A stretch of 13,315 bases of DNA, from NCBI GenBank assembly GCA_963787005.1, contig CAWBBX010000077.1, positions 1 to 13,315 on the forward strand, written 5' to 3'. Positions 6,607-13,315 of this stretch are shown here, piece after piece (the first letter of the stretch is position 1; the number at the start of each line of letters is the position of its first letter). Origin of the DNA: FEN-1297 sp963787005 (GTDB taxonomy: Bacteria; Bacteroidota; Ignavibacteria; Ignavibacteriales; Ignavibacteriaceae). Made by a program: the position numbers and the translations under genes. The notes below the pieces were generated by a model. That model searched no databases and had not been told where the DNA came from. It saw nothing but the letters and a program-made list of their open reading frames with translations.

Positions 6607-7765
6607 AATATTGAAATTTACTTTTTGGAAAACCGCAGCGGTGATCATTGTTGCCGTAGGAGTTTATTCGACATATTTAAGATTTACGAAGGGTTTAGGC
6701 GCGGTAACTAATTTGGGAGACAGCGTACCGTGGGGCTTATGGATAGCTTTCGATTTCCTTGGAGTGGGCCTCTCGGCCGCCGGCTTTACTATCGCCGCTG
6801 CGGTACATGTTTTCAACATCGAAAAATTTAAACCGCTGGTAAGACCAGCAGTGCTTACCGCATATCTCGGTTATCTCCTCGTCGTGATGCTGTTGGTGGT
6901 AGATCTCGGAAGGCCTGATAACTTCTGGCATCCTTTGGTAATGTGGAACCACCACTCGGTGATGTTGGAGATTACTTGGTGCATAATTTGCTATACTACC
7001 GTTCTCTCCCTCGAATTCGCACCTGTAATTTTTGAGAAGTTTAAATTAAGCACTCCGGCGCGTCTTCTTAAAAAAATATCTATTCCGGTTGTAATAGCCG
7101 GGGTAATTTTATCAACGCTTCATCAGTCGTCTTTCGGATCGCTTTATCTGATAGTGCCCGGACGGCTTCATCCGCTCTGGTATTCTTCCATTCTTCCCAT
7201 AAACTTTTTTATATCGTGCCTGGCTGCAGGGTTATCGATGATAATATTCGAATCATTCCTGATCAACAGGGCGCTTGGAAAGAGTATCCGCACCGACCTG
7301 CTTTCAAGAACCGCCAAATGGGTGATGATTATACTTATTGCCGAGTTCGTCGTGCGTATGTCAGACATAATCATCAGCGGAAGAGCGGCTTATATCTTTT
7401 CCTCATCCTACGAAACATATATGTTCTGGCTCGAAATGATCGTCGGAATATTTATCCCGATAGTATTGTTGAGCAAAAAAAGGGGAGACAAGCTTATACT
7501 GTACTTATCGTCGATATTAGTAATATGCGGATTCATACTTAACAGGTTTAACGTAAGCATAACCGGAGTAGAAAGGTCGGCCGGCGCCTCTTACTTCCCG
7601 TCGTTCGATGAGATCAGTATAACCATGATGCTTCTGGTTCTCGCAATGTTCGTATTCAAAAAGGCGGCGGAATACCTTCCTGTTTTCGAACCGGATAAAT
7701 TTTCGCCGCGCGTACCGGATACGGAAAGAAAGCTGCATGAAAATAAAATTATTTTAAGTGAGTAA
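6593..7765 (+). CDS. NrfD/HybB-type integral membrane quinone-interacting subunit
   Basis: A 390-residue membrane protein with about ten helices, the length and topology of HybB/HmcC in the NrfD/PsrC family, which binds quinone and exchanges electrons with the 4x[4Fe-4S] partner without haem of its own. Hallmarks are the early segment GDSVPWGLWIAFDFLGVGLS, the VVDLGRPDNFWHPLVMWN region, and the pair HQSSFGSLYLI with PGRLHPLW in the middle. The start is placed at the second of two adjacent ATGs (6590 and 6593), 7 bases after AGAGGA; a longer in-frame reading from 6551 adds unconserved residues. It overlaps the end of the FeS gene and is followed directly by the Cys-rich GcvH-like gene. With the tetrahaem cytochrome downstream it probably links the quinone pool to c-type haems; the direction of flow is unknown. 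Confidence 0.93.
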   Translation: MKADKILKFTFWKTAAVIIVAVGVYSTYLRFTKGLGAVTNLGDSVPWGLWIAFDFLGVGLSAAGFTIAAAVHVFNIEKFKPLVRPAVLTAYLGYLLVVMLLVVDLGRPDNFWHPLVMWNHHSVMLEITWCIICYTTVLSLEFAPVIFEKFKLSTPARLLKKISIPVVIAGVILSTLHQSSFGSLYLIVPGRLHPLWYSSILPINFFISCLAAGLSMIIFESFLINRALGKSIRTDLLSRTAKWVMIILIAEFVVRMSDIIISGRAAYIFSSSYETYMFWLEMIVGIFIPIVLLSKKRGDKLILYLSSILVICGFILNRFNVSITGVERSAGASYFPSFDEISITMMLLVLAMFVFKKAAEYLPVFEPDKFSPRVPDTERKLHENKIILSE

Positions 7766-7766
7766 G

Positions 7767-8513
7767 ATGAATAATCAAAACGATAAAACCGGGGGCAAAG
7801 AGTTATCAAAATGTATATGGATGAAAAGCGGTCTGGTAGACTATAAGCTGTGCGATAAGAATTATTACTGCGATAATTGTTTGTTTGATAGAGTAATGAG
7901 AAACTGTAAGCTTCCTGAGTATTCAACAAAGCAGGGCTCTTTTCATAATGATCCGCTGCGTATACTGAATAAAATAATCGATAACATTAGAACCGAAAAG
8001 TATAACGAGAATTACAGCTATCTCTGCAACGGCCTCGTTATAAAACATATGCTGACAAACACTTTTTACCTCGGATTAAGTCCTATTGTATACGACATGC
8101 TGGATAACACTACCGAAATTATAGACGGTATGTTTTCCAATTATGCCTCTTATGAGCAGCCGCTTCTGGAAATAGCGGGTGAATGGGGAAGGGTATTGAT
8201 TAAAGCGCCGATGAATTTCTTTATACTGGAAAAATTCGGTGCGTCGGCTTCCGATATTCTGAAGAATAAATGGATAGCCGTTATTGGACTGGACGAAAGA
8301 GACGTCGATAATATCTGTCTTACCAGGCATCAATGGGAAAGTATGCGCGCGGGATGTCTGGAACATCTGAATATATATAACGGATCATCTCCCGACATAG
8401 GAGAAACTTATTACGACGGAGGAAACGAAATAAAATATTTATATCAGATCATCGGTAAATCGGCTTACTACACATTATTAAATAAACTGTTTAATAACTC
8501 TACAGGGGAATAA
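7767..8513 (+). CDS. Cys-rich GcvH-like protein with YDGG motif
   Basis: A 248-residue soluble protein. Residues 16-44 hold a cysteine motif (CIWMKSGLVDYKLC, then YYCDNCLFD: C16, C29, C35, C38) that could bind zinc or an FeS cluster. Residues ~83-173 fit the GcvH fold: TFYLGLSPIVYDMLD, PLLEIAGEWGRVLIKAPM, and KNKWIAVI. The usual lipoyl-lysine position carries W140, and the Gly of the turn is lost, so it is a degenerate member. The motif GETYYDGGN (residues 212-220) is shared with the proteins at 2885 and 5143, and the helical tail resembles that of the protein at 1447. The start is ATG 7767, overlapping nothing and 1 base after the NrfD stop; an in-frame GTG at 7758 is possible. The ribosome site is poor, suggesting coupling. 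Its role is unknown, but its position inside the operon points to a subunit or assembly/regulatory factor of the complex. Confidence 0.82.
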   Translation: MNNQNDKTGGKELSKCIWMKSGLVDYKLCDKNYYCDNCLFDRVMRNCKLPEYSTKQGSFHNDPLRILNKIIDNIRTEKYNENYSYLCNGLVIKHMLTNTFYLGLSPIVYDMLDNTTEIIDGMFSNYASYEQPLLEIAGEWGRVLIKAPMNFFILEKFGASASDILKNKWIAVIGLDERDVDNICLTRHQWESMRAGCLEHLNIYNGSSPDIGETYYDGGNEIKYLYQIIGKSAYYTLLNKLFNNSTGE

Positions 8514-8515
8514 AA

Positions 8516-9031
8516 ATGAATACGAGTCTTAAGTTTTTCACTTTAATCTTTGTGATGATTTTATTCGCGATGCAGTCTTTAATTTATCCGGCTGATAGAA
8601 AATATACCGGAGTTAAATTATGCGGAGCGTGTCATAAGGGAGATAAAAATAAAAATGTATATGAAAAGTGGACGGCGTCCAAACACGCGGGTGCTTATGA
8701 AACATTGAAGTCAGAAGAGTCAAAGAAGATAGCCGGAAAGCTCGGTATAGCCGATCCGCTTACGTCCGATGCCTGCCTATCGTGCCACGTAACGAACGGA
8801 AATAAAGGCGAAGGAATAAAAGCTGAAGAAGGCGTTACTTGCGAAGCCTGCCATGGCGCCGGATCGGCTTATAAATCTAAGAAGATAATGCAGGACAGAA
8901 AACTTGCGTTAGAAAATGGCCTTATATTGGGAAAAGATGACGAGTCGCTCTGCAAAAAATGCCACAACAAAAAGAGTCCCACTTTTAAAAAATTCAACTA
9001 CGCCGCCGAGATGAAGAAGATAACTCATTAG
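8516..9031 (+). CDS. Tetrahaem cytochrome c (c554-like)
   Basis: A 171-residue exported cytochrome. Residues 1-26 form a Sec signal peptide (FFTLIFVMILFAMQSLIYPA). Four c-type haem sites follow: CGACH (36-40), CLSCH (87-91), CEACH (109-113) and CKKCH (146-150). The region after the first site (NVYEKWTASKHAGAYETL) is typical of the cytochrome c554/c' family, with H57 a likely distal ligand. There is no lipobox or membrane anchor, so it should be periplasmic and would accept electrons from, or give them to, the NrfD module. The ribosome site AGGGGA lies 6 bases before the ATG, 2 bases after the previous stop. It is the last gene of the operon, followed by a terminator. Confidence 0.92.
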   Translation: MNTSLKFFTLIFVMILFAMQSLIYPADRKYTGVKLCGACHKGDKNKNVYEKWTASKHAGAYETLKSEESKKIAGKLGIADPLTSDACLSCHVTNGNKGEGIKAEEGVTCEACHGAGSAYKSKKIMQDRKLALENGLILGKDDESLCKKCHNKKSPTFKKFNYAAEMKKITH

Positions 9032-9053
9032 CTGCAGGAATACCTCCGTCCGA

Positions 9054-9096
9054 AGGGCTTCTCGAAACACAGTTTATTACGGGAAGCCCTCTTTTT
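9054..9096 (+). terminator. Rho-independent terminator of the redox operon
   Basis: AGGGCTTCTCG (9054-9064) pairs with CGGGAAGCCCT (9080-9090), 11 bp with one T-G wobble and a 15-base loop, followed by C and five Ts (9092-9096). It lies 22 bases after the cytochrome stop, so the kinase downstream must have its own promoter in 9097-9205 or depend on read-through. Confidence 0.88.
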
Positions 9097-9205
9097 AAGC
9101 TTAAAACAGCCCTTTAAAAGCTTTTAATTCCCTCAAAATCAATTATTTAAGTTGAAAGTGAGGGGGCGATTATCTAATTTTACAATAGGGGAACAGGGGA
9201 TTCGA

Positions 9206-10798
9206 ATGAGAACGAAACTTACGGACAAATTGAGCGTAAAGCTTATTGTCTCCATTTCTTTGGTCTTGGCTTGTATACTCGCAATTTTTACTTATATCAC
9301 TATCTCGAAAATTGATGAGTCTCTCACCAGGAGTAAACTCCAAAGTGCTTATAATATAAGCGACCTGATAAAAAAATCAACACGCTACAGTATGCTCCTC
9401 AACAGGAGGGAAGATGTACACCAGATTATCAGGACCGTCGGCACAGAAGCCGGGATCAAGAACATCCGGATTTATAATAAGCAGGGGATGATAATATTTT
9501 CAACAGATACTTCCGAGATATTTCATAAAGTTGATATGTCTGCGGAAGCCTGCATTGTATGCCACAACAGCACAATCCCACTAACAAGTCTTCAGAAGCA
9601 GAATAAGACAAGGATTTTCAAAGACCGCGACGGTAAGCGCGTACTGGGTTTGATCAATCCGATTCAAAACGAGCCGAGCTGCTCATCAACCGAATGCCAC
9701 GCGCATTCGCCTAACGTAAAGATACTCGGAGTGCTCGATGTGGTAATGAGTCTTGACGATCTTGATTCGATTAAAGCAGAGAACACTAGAAACACAACGA
9801 TAAACGCAATCGTTATTACCGTCGCTATATCGCTGGTATGCGGATTCTTTATTACAATTCTAGTGAACAAGCCCATCAAAAAACTTACAAAGGGAATTGA
9901 AGAAGTAGGCAAGGGAAATCTTAATTACAAAATAGAGATCGATTCTAAAGACGAGCTCGGAGATATGGCTAAGCAGTTCAACAGAATGTCTGAGAGGCTA
10001 GAGGCCGCTTACAACGATATTAAAAACTGGTCTGAAACTCTGAACGACAAGGTGAACGAAAAAACAAAGGAGCTGAAATATATTTATAGCCAGGTTAACC
10101 AGATAGAAAAGCTGGCTTCGCTGGGCAAGCTTTCCGCCACCGTAGCTCACGAGCTTAATAATCCCATGGAAGGCATTCTAACTTACAGCAAGCTCATCTC
10201 TAAGAAACTTAAGAAAAATTCGGCGAACGGTGAAACAGACAAGCTGATAGGCTATCTCGGGTTGATTTCCGACGAAGCCTCGAGGTGCGGGAAAATAGTA
10301 AAAGACCTTCTGCTGTTTTCACACGGCGAGAGGGACGAACTTACCAAAGAAGATCTGACGCAGATATCGGATAAAAGCATAATGCTGATCAATCATCACC
10401 TGGAGATGCACAACATAACATTGTTAAAAGAATACGAAGACGGCATCCCTGAAATTTACTGTAATCCGCAGAAGATTCAGCAGGCTCTGATGGCGCTGTT
10501 TATGAACTCAATCGAGGCAATGTCCGGTGGCGGGAAAATAGTTTTAAGAATTTCTTATGAAGATCCGATCATTACCGTAAGAGTAACCGACGAAGGAACC
10601 GGTATCGGCGAAAAAGATCTTCGTCACATTTTCGAACCTTTCTATTCGACTAAAGAAGCGGCCAACGGCACCGGACTCGGGCTGGCCGTAGTGTACGGTA
10701 TTGTAGCTAACCATAACGGCAAGGTAGAGGTTGAAAATACCTCGGACAGGGGCACTACTTTCAAGGTAACCTTGCCGATTAATCCAAACAATAGTTGA
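9206..10798 (+). CDS. Sensor histidine kinase with c-haem-binding sensor domain
   Basis: A 530-residue membrane kinase. Helix 1 (~12-33) and helix 2 (~198-221) flank an extracytoplasmic domain carrying two haem c attachment motifs, CIVCH (116-120) and CSSTECH with CX4CH spacing (159-165), the latter followed by AHSPN. Such domains sense redox state or small ligands through haem. Then come HAMP (~222-275), a coiled-coil linker, the phosphoacceptor H315 (SATVAHELNNPMEG), the N box (ALFMNSIEAM), G1 (DEGTGIGEKD), F (FEPFYSTKEA) and G2 (NGTGLGLAVVYGI). The start is ATG 9206 with AGGGGA 5 bases upstream; an upstream TTG (9152) would add 18 polar residues and has no ribosome site. It pairs with the sigma-54 activator 7 bases downstream. 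Its place beside the haem and FeS operon suggests it controls that operon. Confidence 0.93.
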   Translation: MRTKLTDKLSVKLIVSISLVLACILAIFTYITISKIDESLTRSKLQSAYNISDLIKKSTRYSMLLNRREDVHQIIRTVGTEAGIKNIRIYNKQGMIIFSTDTSEIFHKVDMSAEACIVCHNSTIPLTSLQKQNKTRIFKDRDGKRVLGLINPIQNEPSCSSTECHAHSPNVKILGVLDVVMSLDDLDSIKAENTRNTTINAIVITVAISLVCGFFITILVNKPIKKLTKGIEEVGKGNLNYKIEIDSKDELGDMAKQFNRMSERLEAAYNDIKNWSETLNDKVNEKTKELKYIYSQVNQIEKLASLGKLSATVAHELNNPMEGILTYSKLISKKLKKNSANGETDKLIGYLGLISDEASRCGKIVKDLLLFSHGERDELTKEDLTQISDKSIMLINHHLEMHNITLLKEYEDGIPEIYCNPQKIQQALMALFMNSIEAMSGGGKIVLRISYEDPIITVRVTDEGTGIGEKDLRHIFEPFYSTKEAANGTGLGLAVVYGIVANHNGKVEVENTSDRGTTFKVTLPINPNNS

Positions 10799-10805
10799 GA
10801 TTGTT

Positions 10806-12164
10806 ATGAATAAAAAAGAAAAAATACTAGTTATTGACGACGAAAAAATTGTCAGAGAATCACTCTTTCACTGGTTTGAGGAAGAGGGATATCTTGTTGA
10901 AACCGCCGAAGACGGCGAAACGGCGCTGAGACTTTTCGAGAAGGGAAAGTACGACCTGCTTCTCGTCGATATGAAAATGCCGGGGATAAGCGGACTCGAA
11001 GTCCTTAAAAAAGTTAAAAGCATCGATCCGGATTCAATTGTAATATTAATAACGGCGTTTGCGTCTGTTCCTACAGCAATAACCGCGCTGAAGGACGGGG
11101 CGTACGATTATGTTACAAAGCCCGTCGATCCCGACGAGCTGGCTCACCTTGTTAAAAAAGCTCTAGATCAGAAAGCTCTTAGAATGGAAAATAAGCAGCT
11201 TAAAGAAAACCTCGATGAGATTATCCGTCCCGATAACCTTATCGGCGAAAGCTATCAGATGCAGAAGATCTACGAGCTGGTGCATACTGTTGCACCTACG
11301 GACACGACGGTTATGATAAGAGGCGAGAGCGGAACGGGAAAAGAATTAGTCGCCAAAGCCATACACATCAACAGCAAGAGAAAATACTTTCCGGTAATAC
11401 CGGTAAACTGCGGTGCGCTGGCGGAGTCGATACTAGAAAGTGAATTGTTCGGACACGAGAAAGGAGCCTTCACCGGGGCGCAGTTCAAGCGAAAAGGCAA
11501 GTTCGAGATGGCGGACGGCGGTACAATATTCCTCGACGAGATCGGCTCAATTTCACAGAAGATGCAGATAGAGATACTGCGCGTCATCGAAACTAAGCAG
11601 TTCAACCGCGTCGGCGGCAACCAATTAATCAAAAGCGATTTCAGGGTAATCGCCGCTACAAACGAATCTCTAGAGCAGCTAGTAAAAGAAGGGAAGTTCA
11701 GAGAGGATCTTTATTATAGACTGAATGTCTTCTCGATTTTCATTCCGCCTCTGAGAGAACGCAGAAGTGATATAAACGTACTTGCCTATTTCTTCCTAAA
11801 AAAATTCGCTACGGCTATGAACAAGCAGGTTAAGAATATCTCGGAAGAAGCAATGAACTTCCTCAAGGAATACGAGTGGCCGGGAAACGTAAGGGAGCTT
11901 GAGAACGCTATTGAAAGAGCAGTTGTAGTAGAGAAAGGCGAAACAATTCAGGTATGCGATCTGCCGTTCCACGTTTCATCCGGTAAGATGACATCCGACG
12001 ACGGCAAGAAAAGTCTTTCTGCCATTGAGAAAAAATATATCCTTCAAGTACTTAACGAAAACAACTGGAACATTTCGAGAAGCGCCCAGATTCTGGAGAT
12101 AGACAGAGTAACTCTTTATAATAAAATTAATAAGTACAGCCTCAGGAATCACATTGGGCAATGA
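10806..12164 (+). CDS. NtrC-type sigma-54-dependent response regulator
   Basis: A 452-residue activator of RpoN promoters. Its receiver domain (1-120) has D11-D12, phosphoacceptor D55 and K105. The AAA+ domain (~145-380) has Walker A GESGTGKE (173-180), the sigma-54-contacting loop GAFTGA (220-225), Walker B GGTIFLDEIG, and the sensor region RLNVFSIFIPPLRER. A Fis-type helix-turn-helix ends the protein (NNWNISRSAQILEIDRVTLY). All functional motifs are intact. It is cognate by position to the haem kinase upstream, and the near-consensus sigma-54 promoter at 2828 is a plausible target. The stop overlaps the start of the metzincin gene by 4 bases, so the three genes form one operon. Confidence 0.96.
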   Translation: MNKKEKILVIDDEKIVRESLFHWFEEEGYLVETAEDGETALRLFEKGKYDLLLVDMKMPGISGLEVLKKVKSIDPDSIVILITAFASVPTAITALKDGAYDYVTKPVDPDELAHLVKKALDQKALRMENKQLKENLDEIIRPDNLIGESYQMQKIYELVHTVAPTDTTVMIRGESGTGKELVAKAIHINSKRKYFPVIPVNCGALAESILESELFGHEKGAFTGAQFKRKGKFEMADGGTIFLDEIGSISQKMQIEILRVIETKQFNRVGGNQLIKSDFRVIAATNESLEQLVKEGKFREDLYYRLNVFSIFIPPLRERRSDINVLAYFFLKKFATAMNKQVKNISEEAMNFLKEYEWPGNVRELENAIERAVVVEKGETIQVCDLPFHVSSGKMTSDDGKKSLSAIEKKYILQVLNENNWNISRSAQILEIDRVTLYNKINKYSLRNHIGQ

Positions 12165-12691
12165 ACATCTATCTGGCCCCTTTAAAATTTTCGAATACAC
12201 TGCTTCTCGGCAGGCTCGTTAAAGAACTTTCGAAAAAGCTGAAACAGGGTATAATCAGTATCGATCTGAATATTGATACATCGGCCACTTATTCGGAATC
12301 CCGCTCTCAGTACTATTCGACGCAGATAATTGCGGAAGCGATGAATCATACTCAAAAATATGACGGCAAAATTATACTTCTCACCGAGTTCGATCTCTAC
12401 GTTCCCGTACTTACCTTTGTATATGGCGAAGCTCAGCTTAACGGGAAGCATTCCATCGTCTCCGTCTGCCGGCTCCACGAGGAATTTTATTCCGGTACAA
12501 CCGACGATGATCTGCTGCTGCTTAGAGCGAAGAAAGAAGTTCTGCATGAGCTCGGGCATAACTTCGGGCTTAAGCATTGTGATAATTGGGATTGTGTTAT
12601 GCATTCTTCCACTTCTATAGAGGAAGTCGATATAAAAGGTGTTGGCTATTGTAAGGCTTGTGCTAAAAGTGTGGATGGTTACCGTAACTGA
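12161..12691 (+). CDS. amzA: Archaemetzincin-like zinc metalloprotease
   Basis: A 176-residue protein with the archaemetzincin (AmzA/AMZ) signature: HELGHNFGLKH (129-139) provides three zinc-binding histidines and the catalytic E130, followed at once by C140 and by CVM (145-147), where Met147 is the Met-turn. A later CKAC pair would hold, with C140 and C145, the second, structural zinc of this family. The length is normal for the bacterial and archaeal forms, and there is no signal peptide, so it is cytoplasmic. Peptidase activity is inferred from motif conservation; natural substrates of the family are poorly known. Its ATG overlaps the regulator stop (ATGA), so it is translated with it; whether this is functional or a chance arrangement cannot be told from one window. 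Confidence 0.92.
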   Translation: MNIYLAPLKFSNTLLLGRLVKELSKKLKQGIISIDLNIDTSATYSESRSQYYSTQIIAEAMNHTQKYDGKIILLTEFDLYVPVLTFVYGEAQLNGKHSIVSVCRLHEEFYSGTTDDDLLLLRAKKEVLHELGHNFGLKHCDNWDCVMHSSTSIEEVDIKGVGYCKACAKSVDGYRN

Positions 12692-12694
12692 ATT

Positions 12695-12720
12695 AACCGC
12701 AAAGACGCTGAGGCGCAAAG
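12695..12720 (+). repeat. Intergenic repeat of degenerate CGCNNAGR octamers, copy 1
   Basis: It starts 4 bases after the metzincin stop. It reads as three tandem 8-base units, CGCAAAGA, CGCTGAGG and CGCAAAG, following AACC. It matches copy 2 (reverse complement of 12846-12872) at 19 of 26 aligned positions. This resembles intergenic CGC-AGAG repeats I know from many environmental bacterial genomes. Confidence 0.7.
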
Positions 12721-12744
12721 TATTTTATAATTAATGGTTTATAT

Positions 12745-12816
12745 CTTTCACTCGTAGACTTAGACTTGGACCAAACGTGAAAGTTAAAGTGTAAGTCTAA
12801 GTCTAAGTTTAAGTTG
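12745..12816. repeat. Interlocking inverted repeats built from AAGTCT hexamers
   Basis: AGACTTAGACTT (12756-12767) is a perfect inverted copy of AAGTCTAAGTCT (12793-12804). A second pair, CTTTCAC (12745-12751) and GTGAAAG (12777-12783), interlocks with the first, so the two stems could form a pseudoknot or two alternative folds. The right arm continues as further AAGTTT/AAGTTG hexamers. No U-run makes a standard terminator. It lies between two convergent genes. Confidence 0.7.
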
Positions 12817-12845
12817 TAAAACCGGCTTTATCATTATTTCTTTTT

Positions 12846-12872
12846 CTCAGCGCCTTTGCGTCTCCGCGGTGA
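12846..12872 (-). repeat. Intergenic repeat of CGCNNAGR octamers, copy 2 (inverted)
   Basis: Read on the minus strand, it is CACC followed by CGCGGAGA, CGCAAAGG and CGCTGAG-type units (the first C of the unit overlapping the CC). It is the inverted partner of copy 1 and ends just a few bases past the kbl stop codon, so the two copies frame the AAGTCT structure symmetrically. Confidence 0.7.
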
Positions 12873-12876
12873 AATT

Positions 12877-13315
12877 TCAAATACCGAATTCTTCCTTAAC
12901 TTCCTTAAACATTTTTATAGCGAAATCGAGATCTTTTTTCGAGTGCGCGGCCGATATCTGCACGCGTATTCTTGCCGTGCCTTTCGGAACAACGGGATAA
13001 AAGAATCCGATAACATACACTCCTTTTTCCAAAAGCCTGGCCGCCATCTTCTGCGACAGCGCCGCATCGCCGAGCATTATCGGAACGATGGGATGAACGC
13101 CGGGTTTAACATTTAATCCGGCGTTTGTAATGCCTTCCCTGAAGTACTTCGTATTCTCTTCGAGCTTATCTCGGAGATGGGTTGAAGAGTCGAGCATATC
13201 CAAAACTTTTATTGACGCGGATATAATACTGGGTGCGACGGTATTAGAAAAAAGATACGGACGCGATCTTTGTCTGAGCATATCTATAATCTCTTTTCTA
13301 CCGCTCGTGTAGCCG
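12877..13315 (-). CDS. kbl: Glycine C-acetyltransferase (2-amino-3-ketobutyrate CoA ligase), C-terminal part
   Basis: The last 145 residues of a PLP-dependent alpha-oxoamine synthase; the gene continues beyond the window edge. The sequence runs GYTSGRKEIIDMLRQRSRPY, then LFSNTVAPSIISASIKVLDM, and later GVYVIGFFYPVVPKGTARIR and QISAAHSKKDLDFA. This follows E. coli Kbl very closely, including the RQRSRPYLFSN and FFYPVVPKG segments that set it apart from BioF and other relatives. The enzyme converts 2-amino-3-ketobutyrate and CoA to glycine and acetyl-CoA in threonine breakdown. The catalytic PLP-lysine lies upstream of the visible part. The gene converges on the metzincin operon across a repeat-filled spacer. 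Confidence 0.92.
   Translation of the reverse strand, partial: GYTSGRKEIIDMLRQRSRPYLFSNTVAPSIISASIKVLDMLDSSTHLRDKLEENTKYFREGITNAGLNVKPGVHPIVPIMLGDAALSQKMAARLLEKGVYVIGFFYPVVPKGTARIRVQISAAHSKKDLDFAIKMFKEVKEEFGI

Noticed and set aside
9152..9205. TTG start giving an 18-residue extension of the haem kinase
   Set aside because: There is no convincing ribosome site before the TTG, while AGGGGA precedes the ATG at 9206 immediately before the expected membrane-helix N-terminus.
12182..12718. A 178-residue minus-strand open frame opposite the metzincin gene
   Set aside because: It is antisense to a gene with an intact zinc-protease motif and contains no recognisable domain.
12756..12816. A short CRISPR-like array of AAGTCT repeats
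   Set aside because: The units are 6 bases long, directly adjacent with no spacers, and arranged as an inverted repeat.

Overview
The window reads as a metagenomic or draft-genome contig from an anaerobic or facultatively anaerobic bacterium with moderate GC. The best guess is a relative of the Bacteroidota/Ignavibacteriota (FCB) group, but that is low-confidence inference: it rests on the AT-rich spacers, the intergenic CGC-type repeats, the archaemetzincin and the general gene content, and no rRNA or marker gene is present. The first ~340 bases are very GC-rich, carry a different protein-like reading frame on the minus strand, and join abruptly to the tail of a histidine kinase. They look like foreign DNA or an assembly chimera.

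Layout. (1) 344-2616, + strand: the end of a histidine kinase, then two response regulators whose output half is a degenerate GcvH (glycine-cleavage H protein)-like domain, the second anchored to the membrane; a strong intrinsic terminator follows. (2) 2828-3118: a near-consensus sigma-54 promoter followed by a 77-residue membrane protein ending in a TMYDGG motif. (3) 3288-4703: two probably unrelated genes, an EamA/DMT transporter and, on the minus strand, a macro-domain protein. (4) 5143-9031, + strand: a redox operon made of a membrane-anchored GcvH-like protein (frameshifted at a G GGA AAC heptamer), a 16-cysteine iron-sulfur protein with a C-terminal membrane anchor (HybA/HmcB type), an NrfD/HybB-type quinone-site membrane subunit, a Cys-rich GcvH-like protein and a tetrahaem c554-like cytochrome; a terminator closes it. 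(5) 9206-12691: a histidine kinase with two c-haem attachment motifs in its sensor domain, its NtrC-type sigma-54 activator, and an archaemetzincin-like zinc protease. (6) 12692-12876: a structured repeat region. (7) 12877-13315, minus strand: the C-terminal part of glycine C-acetyltransferase (kbl).

How it may work together (inference). The FeS protein, NrfD protein and tetrahaem cytochrome form a membrane quinone/cytochrome electron-transfer module. The haem-bearing kinase probably senses redox state outside the membrane and phosphorylates the NtrC-like regulator, which would fire sigma-54 promoters such as the one at 2828-2843. The unusual part is four separate GcvH-like domains, all lacking lysine at the usual lipoyl position, tied to this module. 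In addition, a short motif, GxT(M/Y)YDGG(K/N), is shared by three otherwise different proteins of the locus. Together these suggest a poorly described accessory or signalling system in which dead GcvH folds dock onto an Hmc/Hyb-like complex and two phospho-switchable versions tune it.
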